This document shows, in pieces, positions 39,300 to 47,994 of a DNA stretch of 64,000 nucleotides. The notes beneath the pieces are model-generated. The model was not told the origin of the DNA. It worked only from the letters and a program-made list of their open reading frames with translations, and searched no databases. Position numbers and translations under genes: made by a program. The stretch's first letter is position 1; every line of letters begins with the position of its first letter. Source of the stretch: Pantoea cypripedii (GTDB lineage: Bacteria > Pseudomonadota > Gammaproteobacteria > Enterobacterales > Enterobacteriaceae); assembly GCF_011395035.1 (NCBI RefSeq), contig NZ_CP024768.1, forward strand, positions 778,586 through 842,585, read 5' to 3'.

Positions 39300-40555
39300 T
39301 GAGGCTGGCAGGGCTACTGGCATCACTACTGTGGTTGTACAGTGGTGTGGGTATGGCGACTGAGCTGGCTTTTCTCTCCCTGACCGACTTACAGCAGGTC
39401 AGGCAACAGCTGGCCCAGCATACTGCGCCAGCACCAACCCGCGCAGCGTGGCAGCAATTGCAGCGGGAAGCGCAGCAGGCGCTGAAGCATCCTGACCCGA
39501 GCGTCACCGATAAAGGGCTGCTGCCACCGAGCGGTTCAAAGCATGATTATCTCAGTCTGAGCGCCTATTGGTGGCCAGACGATACCCACCCGGCAGGTCT
39601 GCCCTGGCAGCGGCGCGATGGGGTGGTCAATCCAGCCAGCAAAAATGATCAAAGCGATGGTGTCCGGCTGGCGCGTTTTACCGCCGATTTGCAGGTATTG
39701 ACCCTCGCCTGTTACTTCTCGGGCGAGCAGCGTTATGCCGATAAAGCGCAGGCGATGGTGCGGCATTGGTTCATTGATGCCGCCAGTCGCATGAATCCTA
39801 ATCTCAATTTTGCCCAGGGCGTGCCAGGTGTGGCGGAGGGGCGTCATACCGGGGTGCTTGATGGGCGTTATTTCGCTACCCGGGTGGTAGATGCGCTGAC
39901 GCTATTGCGCAGTGCGCCGGGCTGGCGACGCACGGATGAGCAGGGCGTGCAGCAATGGTTTCACGCGTATCTGCACTGGCTGCAACAGAGCCCGCTGGCG
40001 CAGCAAGAGGCCGCAGCAGCTAACAACCACGGCAGCTGGTACTGTACGCAGGTGGCGGGCATTGCCTGGTATCTTGGCGATCGCACGACGGTGCAGGCGA
40101 TGGTGGCATTGGCGCGCAGTAAGATCGATCAACAGATTCGTGCTGATGGTACGCAACCGGCTGAACTGGCGCGCACGCGATCCTTTCATTACAGCTTTTT
40201 TAACCTGCAGGCACTCAGCAACCTTGCCCAACTGGCGCAACGAAGCGGCACCGGCGATCTCTGGCATTACCAGAACCCGCAGGGCGGATCGTTGCTCACA
40301 GCGCTGGCAGCCATGGCACCTTACAGCGATCCGGCGAAAGCCTGGCCATGGAAAAACCGTGATCGCGTCAGCCAACGGCTGATTCCTTTATTATCGCTGG
40401 CGGATAACAGCTTGCAGCAATCACGCTGGCAGCAGCGCATTGCTCAGGCTGACTGGACAGCATCGACAGTTTCTGAACGTGGCGCGGTACAACAGGCACA
40501 GCGCGATACCTGGCTGTTTTCACTGCCTTATGCGCAGAAAAAAGGCCAGCATTAG
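39299..40555 (+). CDS. alginate lyase family (PL5-like) exported polysaccharide lyase
   Basis: Exported protein of 418 residues with a signal peptide (MRLAGLLASLLWLYSGVGMA, cleavage about 20) and an alginate_lyase-type alpha/alpha toroid. Family motifs: LSLSAYWWPD near 83-92, FAQGVPG and GVLDGRYFATRVVDA near 180-203, NNHGSWY at 242-248 with the catalytic-type N243/H244, and ELARTRSFHYSFFNLQALSNLA with Tyr298. The spacing H244 to Y298 (54) equals that of His192 to Tyr246 in the Sphingomonas A1-III enzyme as I remember it. It should cleave a uronate-containing polymer in the periplasm by beta-elimination; the polymer is unknown. Its ATG overlaps the cdaR TGA (TGATG), so it is translationally coupled to a sugar-acid regulator. 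Confidence 0.85.
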   Translation: MRLAGLLASLLWLYSGVGMATELAFLSLTDLQQVRQQLAQHTAPAPTRAAWQQLQREAQQALKHPDPSVTDKGLLPPSGSKHDYLSLSAYWWPDDTHPAGLPWQRRDGVVNPASKNDQSDGVRLARFTADLQVLTLACYFSGEQRYADKAQAMVRHWFIDAASRMNPNLNFAQGVPGVAEGRHTGVLDGRYFATRVVDALTLLRSAPGWRRTDEQGVQQWFHAYLHWLQQSPLAQQEAAAANNHGSWYCTQVAGIAWYLGDRTTVQAMVALARSKIDQQIRADGTQPAELARTRSFHYSFFNLQALSNLAQLAQRSGTGDLWHYQNPQGGSLLTALAAMAPYSDPAKAWPWKNRDRVSQRLIPLLSLADNSLQQSRWQQRIAQADWTASTVSERGAVQQAQRDTWLFSLPYAQKKGQH

Positions 40556-40562
40556 CTGGCCT
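40537..40562 (-). terminator. yaeH terminator overlapping the lyase stop codon
   Basis: AGGCCAGC-ATTA-GCTGGCCT (40543-40562) with six A (40537-40542), a T-run on the minus strand. The stem includes the last codons and stop of the lyase gene, so the convergent genes share DNA; it can also fold in the lyase message. Confidence 0.85.
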
Positions 40563-40583
40563 GAGCAGAGCGGGAAGAAAGGA

Positions 40584-40976
40584 TTAACGACCGCTGCGGG
40601 TCAGTTTATCGAGGTCAGATTCGATCTCGGCAATCTTGTTAGATACCACGTTTTCCAGGTGGCGCAGGTCATCAAGGATTTTGCGTTTCAGATCGACTTC
40701 AACCTGGTCACGCTGGCAAATCTGATCCAGCTCATCAATCACATAACGCAGGTTAGGGCTGATTTCCTGAACTTCTTTATATCCCTGGCTGCTGTGGTCG
40801 GCCACCACGGTTTTGCGCTGACGCGGGTATTTGAATTTCACGCTTTTCGCGAAGAATTCACCTTTGTCTTTGCGGAAGTAGATTTTCAGGATGTCGTTAT
40901 TGGCTTCCTGACGCAGGCTGTAACGGTCAATGTCGTCAGGGTTGCTGATACCTAAGCTTTTCAGGTTGTCGTACAT
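40584..40976 (-). CDS. yaeH: UPF0325 family protein YaeH
   Basis: Small basic cytosolic protein, about 130 residues, matching E. coli YaeH (128): MYDNLKSLGI, DRYSLRQEANNDILKIYF, FKYPRQRKTVVAD, QEISPNLRYVIDELDQIC. Function unknown in E. coli. The C-terminal third is charged and probably coiled (KRKILDDLRHLENVVSNKIAEIESDLDKL). The start is ATG at 40976 giving the family N-terminus; ATG at 40991 would add five residues, and neither has a strong ribosome site. Confidence 0.9.
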   Translation of the reverse strand: MYDNLKSLGISNPDDIDRYSLRQEANNDILKIYFRKDKGEFFAKSVKFKYPRQRKTVVADHSSQGYKEVQEISPNLRYVIDELDQICQRDQVEVDLKRKILDDLRHLENVVSNKIAEIESDLDKLTRSGR

Positions 40977-41191
40977 AGCTTTATATTCCATCAAAAGTGG
41001 GAGAGCGCGCAGGACCATCATCATTCAGGATGCAGCTGAAACGCAGCAACCAGCTTAAACAACTGTAGACATAAAAAACCGGGATGAACATTGCGCGGCC
41101 TGAGTTAACTGGCGCGGATTATGACCTGTTTGAAAAACAAACGCACTTGTTAATTCGCGGTGAGAAACAGGTTGTCAGGTGGGATGTGTAA

Positions 41192-41223
41192 AGAAAAAAT
41201 TACGGGCCTGAATACAGGCCCGT
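41192..41223 (-). terminator. rho-independent terminator of dapD
   Basis: ACGGGCCTG-AATA-CAGGCCCGT (41202-41223) followed on the minus strand by TAATTTTTTC. It is 29 bp past the dapD stop. The remainder of the 40977-41252 gap, upstream of yaeH, shows no ORF. Confidence 0.92.
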
Positions 41224-41252
41224 CGGATAAGTTTATTTAAGGCAAATTCGCC

Positions 41253-42077
41253 TTAGTCGATGGTGCGCAGCAGCTCATTAATGCCGACTTTGCCACGGGT
41301 TTTCGCATCAACTTTCTTCACGATAACCGCGCAGTACAGGCTGTAGCTGCCATCTTTAGAAGGCAGGTTACCTGAGACCACCACAGAACCCGCTGGTACA
41401 CGGCCATAATGAACTTCGCCGGTTTCGCGGTCATAAATTTTGGTGCTTTGGCCGATGTAGACGCCCATGGAGATCACGGAACCTTCTTCAACGATCACGC
41501 CTTCTACGATTTCTGAACGCGCGCCGATAAAGCAGTTGTCTTCGATGATCGTCGGGTTAGCCTGCAATGGCTCCAGTACGCCACCGATGCCGACACCGCC
41601 AGACAGGTGAACGTTTTTACCGATCTGCGCACAGGAACCCACGGTTGCCCAGGTGTCGACCATGCTGCCTTCATCAACGTAAGCGCCGATGTTAACGTAA
41701 GACGGCATCAGCACGGTGTTACGTGCAATAAATGCACCCTGGCGAACCGCTGCCGGAGGAACAACGCGGAAGCCTTCTTTTTTGAAGCGCGCTTCGTCCC
41801 AGTTGGCGAATTTCATCGGTACTTTGTCGTAGAAACGGGTTTCTGCGCCTTCCATGACCTGGTTGTCGTTGATGCGGAACGACAGCAGCACTGCTTTCTT
41901 CAGCCACTGATGCGTTACCCACTCACCGTTGATCTTTTCAGAAACGCGCAGTTCACCGCTGTCCAGCAGACCGATGACCTGGTTGATGGCTTCACGAGTG
42001 GCGCTGTCCACGCTGGCTGGCGTGATGTCAGCGCGACGCTCAAAGGCAGATTCAATAACGCTCTGTAACTGTTGCAT
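41253..42077 (-). CDS. dapD: 2,3,4,5-tetrahydropyridine-2,6-dicarboxylate N-succinyltransferase
   Basis: Succinyl-CoA-dependent step of lysine and meso-diaminopimelate synthesis, needed for peptidoglycan. 274 residues (E. coli 274). Left-handed beta-helix with hexapeptide repeats from about 100 to 230 (YVNIGAYVDEGSMVDTWATVG; ILEDNCFIGA-like IIEDNCFIGARSEIVEGV). N-terminal MQQLQSVIESAFERR. Single gene on the minus strand between a REPIN-like element upstream and its terminator. Confidence 0.97.
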   Translation of the reverse strand: MQQLQSVIESAFERRADITPASVDSATREAINQVIGLLDSGELRVSEKINGEWVTHQWLKKAVLLSFRINDNQVMEGAETRFYDKVPMKFANWDEARFKKEGFRVVPPAAVRQGAFIARNTVLMPSYVNIGAYVDEGSMVDTWATVGSCAQIGKNVHLSGGVGIGGVLEPLQANPTIIEDNCFIGARSEIVEGVIVEEGSVISMGVYIGQSTKIYDRETGEVHYGRVPAGSVVVSGNLPSKDGSYSLYCAVIVKKVDAKTRGKVGINELLRTID

Positions 42078-42127
42078 GATAATTTCCTGAGTCTGTCATA
42101 CTAAATTGATTGTTTAAGGCACATTCC

Positions 42128-42204
42128 GTAGCGGCGCGATTTATCGCGCGGGTTTAACAAACCCTGAAAATGCCTGAAAACAGCGCGATAAATCGCGCCG
42201 CTAC
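42128..42204. repeat. REPIN-like element between glnD and dapD
   Basis: Perfect 22-bp inverted termini, GTAGCGGCGCGATTTATCGC... at 42128-42149 and its complement at 42183-42204, 33 bp apart. Each arm carries its own stem GCGCGAT-TT-ATCGCGC, and the middle holds GGGTTTAACAAACCC. The GTAG start, palindrome, ATTTAT centre layout matches the elements at 12725-12774 and 31016-31039. Two REPs facing each other are the REPIN form. It carries no gene. Confidence 0.85.
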
Positions 42205-42240
42205 AAATCCGTGCAAGCACGAGTAATAAATCGATTGCGG

Positions 42241-44901
42241 TCACACTTTATCGTTTGGATTAAGGGCCTCTGTCAACCGTTGTTGCAATACATTGCGCAT
42301 TTCGGCATCAAGCGCGCGTCGCTCGCTGTTCGCCAGGATGAAAAGATCCTCAACCCGCTCACCAATTGTACTGATACGTGCGCCATGCAGCGACACACCT
42401 AAATCGGCAAAAACCTCTCCCACCCGCGCCAGCAGACCCGGTTGATCGAGTGCGATCAATTCCAGATAGCTGCGGCGATCGGTATGGGTCGGCAGGAAGC
42501 TGACTTCGGTATCCACGCTGAAGTGCTTCAGACGTGATGACTGACGACGCACGCGCGGTGGTACCCACTGCGTTTGGGTGATCGCCTGTTCCAGCGCCTG
42601 GATGATCATCGGGTGACGATCGGCGGCAAGCGGGTTGCCATCCGGCTCCAGCACGATAAAGGTATCCATTGCCATGCCGTCGCGGCTGGTAAAGATTTGC
42701 GCGTCGTGCACGCTAAGGTTGCGCCGATCCAGCTCGCCCGCCACCGTAGCGAACAGGTAAGGACGGTCCGGGCTCCAGATAAAAATTTCGGTGCCGCCAC
42801 GGGTGGCCTGCGGGCTGACCAGCACCAGCGGTTTGCTTAAATCATGGTTAATCAGATGACGCGCATGCCATGCCAGCTGATTAGGGGTGTGCCGCAGGAA
42901 ATAGTCAGAACGGCAGCGGCTCCAGATATGCTGCAACCGTTCTTCGTCGAGATTTTCCATGCGCAGCAGGGCCAGCGCCTGCAACCGATGATGGCGCACG
43001 CGCTCGCGCAGGTCCGGGCTGTTTTCCATACCGCGGCGCAGCTGTTTTTCCGTGGCAAAAAACAGTTCACGCAGCAGGCTCTGCTTCCAGCTGTTCCACA
43101 GGCTTTCGTTGGTGGCGCAAATATCCGAAACCGTTAAGCACACCAGATAACGCAGGCGGTTTTCGTTCTGCATCACCTCAGCAAATTGCTGAATGACGGT
43201 GGGGTCCTGAATATCACGACGCTGTGCCGTGACCGACATCAACAGATGGTGGCGTACCAGCCAGGCAACCAGTTGGGTTTCGCGTGAGTTGAGACCATGC
43301 AATTCGGCAAAATCCAGCGCATCCTGCGCCCCAAGAATAGAATGATCGCCGCCGCGGCCTTTGGCGATGTCATGCAGCAGTGCTGCCATCAGCAGCAACT
43401 CCGGTTGCGGCAGACGTGGCCAGAGTTCAACGCACATGGGATGCATCGGACGCGTGGCTTCGTCGGCAAAGCTCTCCAGCTTCTGCAATACACGGATGGT
43501 GTGCTCATCCACCGTGTAGGCATGGAACAGGTCAAACTGCATCTGGCCGACGATATTGCCCCACAGCGGTGTATAGGCCCACAGCACGCTATGGCGATGC
43601 ATCGGCAACAGCGCGCGTTTCACGGCCCCGGGGTGGCGCAGAATCGCCATAAATGTCTGGCGCGCTTCCGGAATCTGGCACAACGGCTGTTTCAGATGGC
43701 GGCGTGAATAACGTAGCTGGCGCAACGTGGTGGAATAGATGCCTTTAATGTCTTCGTTGCGTACCATCACGTAAAACATACGCATAATCGATTGTGGCTC
43801 ACGATCGAACAACGTTGGGTCGCGCAGGTCGATCAAATCGCCTCGTAGCTGGAAATCGTCATCAATGCTACGCGGCTTTTCGGTTGAGGAAAGCCCAAGA
43901 ATGGCTTCATCAAACAGTTGCAGCAGCATCTGATTCAGCTCACCAATCCGTCGCGTGACGCGGAAAAAGTCCTTCATCATGCGCTCAACGGGTTCATTCC
44001 CTTCGCCGAGATAGTTGAGGCGCTGCGCAACGTTTAACTGGCGATCAAACAACAGCCGGTTATCGTAGCGCGTTAACGTCAGATGCAGGGCAAAGCGGAT
44101 GCGCCAGAGAAATTCCTGGCATTCATTCAGCTCGTTGCGTTCTGCCTCGGTGAGAAAGCCGAAACCGACCATCTCATCCAGGGTCGTGGCCCCGAAATGG
44201 CGGCGCGCTACCCATTGCAGCGTGTGAATATCGCGCAGGCCACCTGGGCTGCTTTTAATATCCGGCTCCAGGTTGTAGCTGGTGCCGTGATAGCGCTTAT
44301 GGCGCTCCTGTTGTTCTTCAATTTTGGCGGCAAAAAATTGCGCCGAGGGCCAGAAGCCATCACTGAAAATGTTCTTTTGCAGTTCGAGAAACAGCGCCAC
44401 GTCACCCGTCAGCATGCGCGACTCAATCAGGTTGGTGGCCACGGTCAGATCCGACAGCCCTTCCAGCAGGCACTCTTCCAGCGTACGGACACTATGGCCG
44501 ACTTCCAGTTTGAGATCCCACATCAGCGTCAGCAGTTGGCTGGTACGCTGTGCCGCCTGCTCATCCAGTGGGCGACGGCTGAGGATCAGTACATCGATGT
44601 CGGATAGCGGATGCAATTCGCCACGGCCATAACCACCGACCGCCAGCAGGGCGATCTCTTTCATCTGATCAAAGCCAAAGAAGCGCCATAAGCGGCGCAA
44701 CAGCCGATCGATAAACAGCGTGCGTACATCAATCAGCGATTCAACATCGGTCCCGGCATCAAAAGCCACGCCCATATGCTGCTGAAATTGTTCGAGATAG
44801 AGTTTGAGGTTCTCGCGGGTTAAGGCTTCATCGGGCCAGTCGGCAGGGGAATCGGTCAGGCCCTTGTGTACTGCTTCGGTCACGCTACCACTCATCGACA
44901 T
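42241..44901 (-). CDS. glnD: bifunctional [protein-PII] uridylyltransferase/uridylyl-removing enzyme
   Basis: Nitrogen sensor that uridylylates PII (GlnB/GlnK) when glutamine is low and removes UMP when it is high. N-terminal nucleotidyltransferase with VGGYGRGELHPLSDIDVLIL at about 88-107, HD domain with LLHDIAKGRGGDHS, and two C-terminal ACT domains that bind glutamine (FIWSPDRPYLFATVAGELDRRNLSV and LIALDQPGLLARVGEVFADLGVSL, each longer than this). 886 residues from ATG 44901. The true start is uncertain: ATG at 44895 is 9 bases behind GAG, and E. coli starts near here; a longer frame from 44934 lacks support. Confidence 0.96.
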   Translation of the reverse strand: MSMSGSVTEAVHKGLTDSPADWPDEALTRENLKLYLEQFQQHMGVAFDAGTDVESLIDVRTLFIDRLLRRLWRFFGFDQMKEIALLAVGGYGRGELHPLSDIDVLILSRRPLDEQAAQRTSQLLTLMWDLKLEVGHSVRTLEECLLEGLSDLTVATNLIESRMLTGDVALFLELQKNIFSDGFWPSAQFFAAKIEEQQERHKRYHGTSYNLEPDIKSSPGGLRDIHTLQWVARRHFGATTLDEMVGFGFLTEAERNELNECQEFLWRIRFALHLTLTRYDNRLLFDRQLNVAQRLNYLGEGNEPVERMMKDFFRVTRRIGELNQMLLQLFDEAILGLSSTEKPRSIDDDFQLRGDLIDLRDPTLFDREPQSIMRMFYVMVRNEDIKGIYSTTLRQLRYSRRHLKQPLCQIPEARQTFMAILRHPGAVKRALLPMHRHSVLWAYTPLWGNIVGQMQFDLFHAYTVDEHTIRVLQKLESFADEATRPMHPMCVELWPRLPQPELLLMAALLHDIAKGRGGDHSILGAQDALDFAELHGLNSRETQLVAWLVRHHLLMSVTAQRRDIQDPTVIQQFAEVMQNENRLRYLVCLTVSDICATNESLWNSWKQSLLRELFFATEKQLRRGMENSPDLRERVRHHRLQALALLRMENLDEERLQHIWSRCRSDYFLRHTPNQLAWHARHLINHDLSKPLVLVSPQATRGGTEIFIWSPDRPYLFATVAGELDRRNLSVHDAQIFTSRDGMAMDTFIVLEPDGNPLAADRHPMIIQALEQAITQTQWVPPRVRRQSSRLKHFSVDTEVSFLPTHTDRRSYLELIALDQPGLLARVGEVFADLGVSLHGARISTIGERVEDLFILANSERRALDAEMRNVLQQRLTEALNPNDKV

Positions 44902-44920
44902 CGTCTCGTCTGCACGCCAT

Positions 44921-44943
44921 AAAAAAGCCGACACTAAGTCGGC
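44921..44943 (-). terminator. rho-independent terminator between map and glnD
   Basis: GCCGAC-ACTAA-GTCGGC with six T next on the minus strand. It ends the map transcript 23 bp past the stop, leaving glnD with its own promoter in the short space that remains. Confidence 0.85.
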
Positions 44944-44965
44944 GAGGTCATTATTAGAAAGAGAT

Positions 44966-45760
44966 TTACGCTACGTTTTCCAGCACCGCTGGAATGGTGT
45001 CGTCTTCACGCAGGGTCAGAATCTCACAGCCGTTCTCCGTCACCACAATAGTATGCTCATACTGCGCGGACAAGCTGCGATCTTTGGTTTTTACGGTCCA
45101 GCCATCCTTCATGGTACGGATGCGGTAATCACCGGCGTTAACCATTGGCTCGACAGTAAAGGTCATGCCAGCCTGCAATACCACGCCACTGTCATCGGCA
45201 TCGTAATGCAGCACCTGGGGTTCCTCATGGAAACCTTTACCAATGCCGTGGCCGCAATATTCACGCACCACGGAGAAATCCTGCGCTTCAACATACTTCT
45301 GAATCGCACGGCCCAGCTCGCGCAGGCGAATGCCTGGTTTTACCAGACGCAGCGCCAGATACAGGCTTTCCTGCGTGACCCGGCACAGACGCTCCCCCTG
45401 AATGGTTGGCTTGCCAACAATGAACATTTTCGAGGTGTCGCCGTGATATTCATCTTTGATCACCGTGACATCAATGTTGACGACATCGCCATCTTTCAGC
45501 AGACGGTCATCGCTGGGAATACCGTGGCACACCACTTCATTGATTGAGATGCACACCGATTTCGGGAAACCGTGGTAGCCAAGACAGGCAGAAATGGCCT
45601 GCTGCTTTTGGGTGATGTGCTCGTGGCAGAGGCGGTCCAGTTCACCGGTAGAGATACCCGGCACGACGTGCGGTGCAATCATTTCCAGCACCTCAGCGGC
45701 CAGACGGCCCGCAACACGCATTTTTTCGATTTCTTCAGGGGTTTTGATTGAAATTGCCAT
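44966..45760 (-). CDS. map: methionine aminopeptidase, type I
   Basis: Removes N-terminal formyl-free methionine from nascent proteins; essential. 264 residues as in E. coli. Metal ligands: IDVTVIKDEYHGDTSKMF with Asp97 and Asp108, CGHGIGKGFHEEPQVLHY with His171, MTFTVEPMV with Glu204 and YEHTIVVTENG with Glu235. ATG at 45760 gives MAISIKTPEEIEKMR, the family start. It is divergent from rpsB. Confidence 0.98.
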   Translation of the reverse strand: MAISIKTPEEIEKMRVAGRLAAEVLEMIAPHVVPGISTGELDRLCHEHITQKQQAISACLGYHGFPKSVCISINEVVCHGIPSDDRLLKDGDVVNIDVTVIKDEYHGDTSKMFIVGKPTIQGERLCRVTQESLYLALRLVKPGIRLRELGRAIQKYVEAQDFSVVREYCGHGIGKGFHEEPQVLHYDADDSGVVLQAGMTFTVEPMVNAGDYRIRTMKDGWTVKTKDRSLSAQYEHTIVVTENGCEILTLREDDTIPAVLENVA

Positions 45761-45879
45761 TAAATTAATCCGCGGCTGTCGAAAATTTCGACGATAATTG
45801 AATTCTGTGCAGTCATGTTAGCAGCAGCGATTTAGGCTGCCAAATCGGGAAGTGGTAAGCCTTTTCCCACTAACTACTA

Positions 45880-45909
45880 TTGGCGTATTCCTGCGCATTA
45901 TGGTATAAA
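45880..45909 (+). promoter_or_regulatory. probable rpsB promoter
   Basis: TTGGCG (45880-45885) and GTATAA/TATAAA (45903-45909), spacer 17-18 bp, followed by a GC-rich start region (GCGCGCCG) as in stringently controlled ribosomal promoters. Confidence 0.65.
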
Positions 45910-45915
45910 GCGCGC

Positions 45916-46075
45916 CGACGATTCTCTGTCAGCCTCAAGGCCGGCAGGAAACGCATAAATCTCATTATGTGTACTAAAACACACATGTATCGACACATAC
46001 GCCGGGGTGCCTTGTAAGAGGTCGGTTGTATGGGATACATGGAGGCCCAACCCCAATCAAACTTTAGAGGTAATC
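45916..46075 (+). promoter_or_regulatory. rpsB leader with S2 autoregulatory elements (t44-like)
   Basis: About 160 bases of untranslated leader. Near 46000-46075 it matches, from memory, the E. coli rpsB leader pattern GGGGTGCCTT...GTCGGTTGTATGGGATA...GGAGGCC, where S2 represses its own messenger; the region upstream of rpsB also overlaps the small RNA t44 in E. coli. AGAGG lies 8 bases before the ATG. The 315-bp map-rpsB gap has no other feature. Confidence 0.6.
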
Positions 46076-46801
46076 ATGGCAACTGTTTCCATGCGCGACA
46101 TGCTCAAGGCTGGTGTTCACTTCGGTCACCAGACCCGTTACTGGAACCCGAAAATGAAGCCGTTCATCTTCGGTGCGCGTAACAAAGTTCACATCATCAA
46201 CCTTGAGAAAACTGTACCGATGTTCAACGAAGCCCTGGCTGAGCTGAACAAAATTTCTTCCCGTAAAGGTAAGATCCTGTTCGTCGGTACTAAGCGCGCT
46301 GCTGCCGAAGCGGTAAAAGAGTCTGCACTGAGCTGCGACCAGTTCTTCGTTAACCACCGCTGGTTGGGTGGCATGCTGACCAACTGGAAAACCGTTCGTC
46401 AGTCAATCAAACGCCTGAAAGATCTGGAAACTCAGTCTCAGGACGGTACTTTCGACAAACTGACCAAAAAAGAAGCGCTGATGCGCGCTCGTGAACTGGC
46501 CAAGCTGGAAAACAGCCTGGGCGGTATCAAAGATATGGGCGGTCTGCCGGATGCACTGTTCGTTGTTGATGCTGACCACGAGCACATTGCAATCAAAGAA
46601 GCAAACAACCTGGGTATTCCGGTATTTGCTATCGTTGATACCAACTCTGATCCGGACGGCGTTGATTTCGTTATCCCGGGTAACGACGATGCAATCCGTG
46701 CTGTAAGCCTGTACCTGACTGCCGTTGCCACTACCGTGCGCGAAGGCCGTTCACAGGATCTGGCTGAGCAAGCTGAAGACGCGTCTTTAGAGAACGCCTG
46801 A
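46076..46801 (+). CDS. rpsB: 30S ribosomal protein S2
   Basis: Structural ribosomal protein that joins late to the 30S head/body junction and needs S1 close by. 241 residues from ATG 46076 (MATVSMRDMLKAGVHFGHQTRYW), identical in length to E. coli; an upstream in-frame start at 46007 lies in the leader and has no homology. Markers: FLGTKRAAAEAV-type FVGTKRAAAEAVKE, FVNHRWLGGMLTNWKT, PDALFVVDADHEHIAIKEA. First gene of rpsB-tsf. Very optimal codons. Confidence 0.99.
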   Translation: MATVSMRDMLKAGVHFGHQTRYWNPKMKPFIFGARNKVHIINLEKTVPMFNEALAELNKISSRKGKILFVGTKRAAAEAVKESALSCDQFFVNHRWLGGMLTNWKTVRQSIKRLKDLETQSQDGTFDKLTKKEALMRARELAKLENSLGGIKDMGGLPDALFVVDADHEHIAIKEANNLGIPVFAIVDTNSDPDGVDFVIPGNDDAIRAVSLYLTAVATTVREGRSQDLAEQAEDASLENA

Positions 46802-46849
46802 TAAGGTCTGCTCTTTCACAGAGCCCTTAGACATCAGATGTAATCTGTT

Positions 46850-46873
46850 AAGGGGGCCGCACAGGCCCCTTTA
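46850..46873 (+). terminator. attenuator/terminator between rpsB and tsf
   Basis: AAGGGG(G)CC-GCACA-GGCCCCTTT followed by ATTATAT. It lies about 50 bases after rpsB. E. coli has a partial terminator here that lowers tsf output relative to rpsB. Confidence 0.75.
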
Positions 46874-46984
46874 TTATATCCAAGTTTGTCACGCTGGCCT
46901 TTCAGGTGAGCGGGGCAGAGTAAATTTTCCGCAACAAGTTTCTGGCAGTGTGCAAACACTGAGAAACGAATCGAGGATTCTGGA

Positions 46985-47836
46985 ATGGCTGAAATTACCG
47001 CTGCACTGGTAAAAGAACTGCGCGAGCGTACTGCCGCTGGCATGATGGATTGCAAAAAAGCGCTGACTGAAGCGAATGGCGATATCGAGCTGGCCATCGA
47101 AAACATGCGTAAGTCTGGCGCAATCAAAGCAGCGAAAAAAGCGGGTAACGTTGCTGCTGATGGCGTGATCAAAACCAAGATCGTTGACGGCTATGGTGTG
47201 ATCCTGGAAGTTAACTGCCAGACCGACTTCGTCGCAAAAGATGCCGGTTTCCAGGCGTTTGCTGACAAAGTGATCGACGCTGCTGCCGCTGGCAAAGTGA
47301 CCGACGTTGAAGTTCTGAAAGCGCAGTTCGAAGAAGAACGCGTAGCACTGGTTGCGAAAATCGGTGAGAACATCAACATCCGTCGTGTTGCGATTCTGGA
47401 AGGTGCTGAGCTGGGTAACTACCTGCACGGCGCACGTATCGGCGTTCTGGTTTCTACCAAAGGTGCTGACGAAGAGCTGATCAAGCAGGTTGCAATGCAC
47501 GTTGCAGCGAGCAAGCCGGAATTCGTGAAGCCGGAAGACGTGTCTGAAGACGTGGTAGCTAAAGAGTACCAGGTTCAGCTGGACATCGCGATGCAGTCTG
47601 GTAAGCCGAAAGAAATCGCAGAGAAAATGGTTGAAGGCCGTATGAAGAAATTCACCGGCGAAGTTTCTCTGACTGGTCAGGCTTTCGTTATCGACCCGAG
47701 CAAAACCGTTGGCCAGGCTCTGAAAGAGAAAGGCGCTGACGTAATCAACTTTATCCGCTTCGAAGTGGGTGAAGGTATCGAGAAAGTTGAGACTGACTTC
47801 GCAGCAGAAGTTGCTGCAATGTCCAAACAGTCTTAA
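46985..47836 (+). CDS. tsf: elongation factor Ts
   Basis: Nucleotide exchange factor that releases GDP from EF-Tu. 283 residues as in E. coli. The N-terminal UBA-like region is VKELRERTAAGMMDCKKAL, the exchange core has VNCQTDFVAKD near 79-89 with the Asp80/Phe81 wedge, and the C-terminus has VDPSKTVGQ-type IDPSKTVGQ. Second gene of rpsB-tsf; ends at a strong terminator. Confidence 0.99.
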   Translation: MAEITAALVKELRERTAAGMMDCKKALTEANGDIELAIENMRKSGAIKAAKKAGNVAADGVIKTKIVDGYGVILEVNCQTDFVAKDAGFQAFADKVIDAAAAGKVTDVEVLKAQFEEERVALVAKIGENINIRRVAILEGAELGNYLHGARIGVLVSTKGADEELIKQVAMHVAASKPEFVKPEDVSEDVVAKEYQVQLDIAMQSGKPKEIAEKMVEGRMKKFTGEVSLTGQAFVIDPSKTVGQALKEKGADVINFIRFEVGEGIEKVETDFAAEVAAMSKQS

Positions 47837-47845
47837 TTGGTCCGA

Positions 47846-47873
47846 AAGAACCGCCGGAAGGCGGTTCTTTTTT
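47846..47873 (+). terminator. rho-independent terminator of rpsB-tsf
   Basis: AAGAACCGCC-GGAA-GGCGGTTCTT, ten-base stem with a GNRA-type loop, then a T-run; 9 bp after the tsf stop. Confidence 0.96.
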
Positions 47874-47994
47874 GTCTGCATTTTGTTGCGGACGCATTTT
47901 CAGTCACTTCCCAATAGCTTTTCTCTCTCGCTAAGCGGATGATTGATCAGATTTAACTTCTCCTTTTCATCATATCTTCCAGGAAGAATTGACC

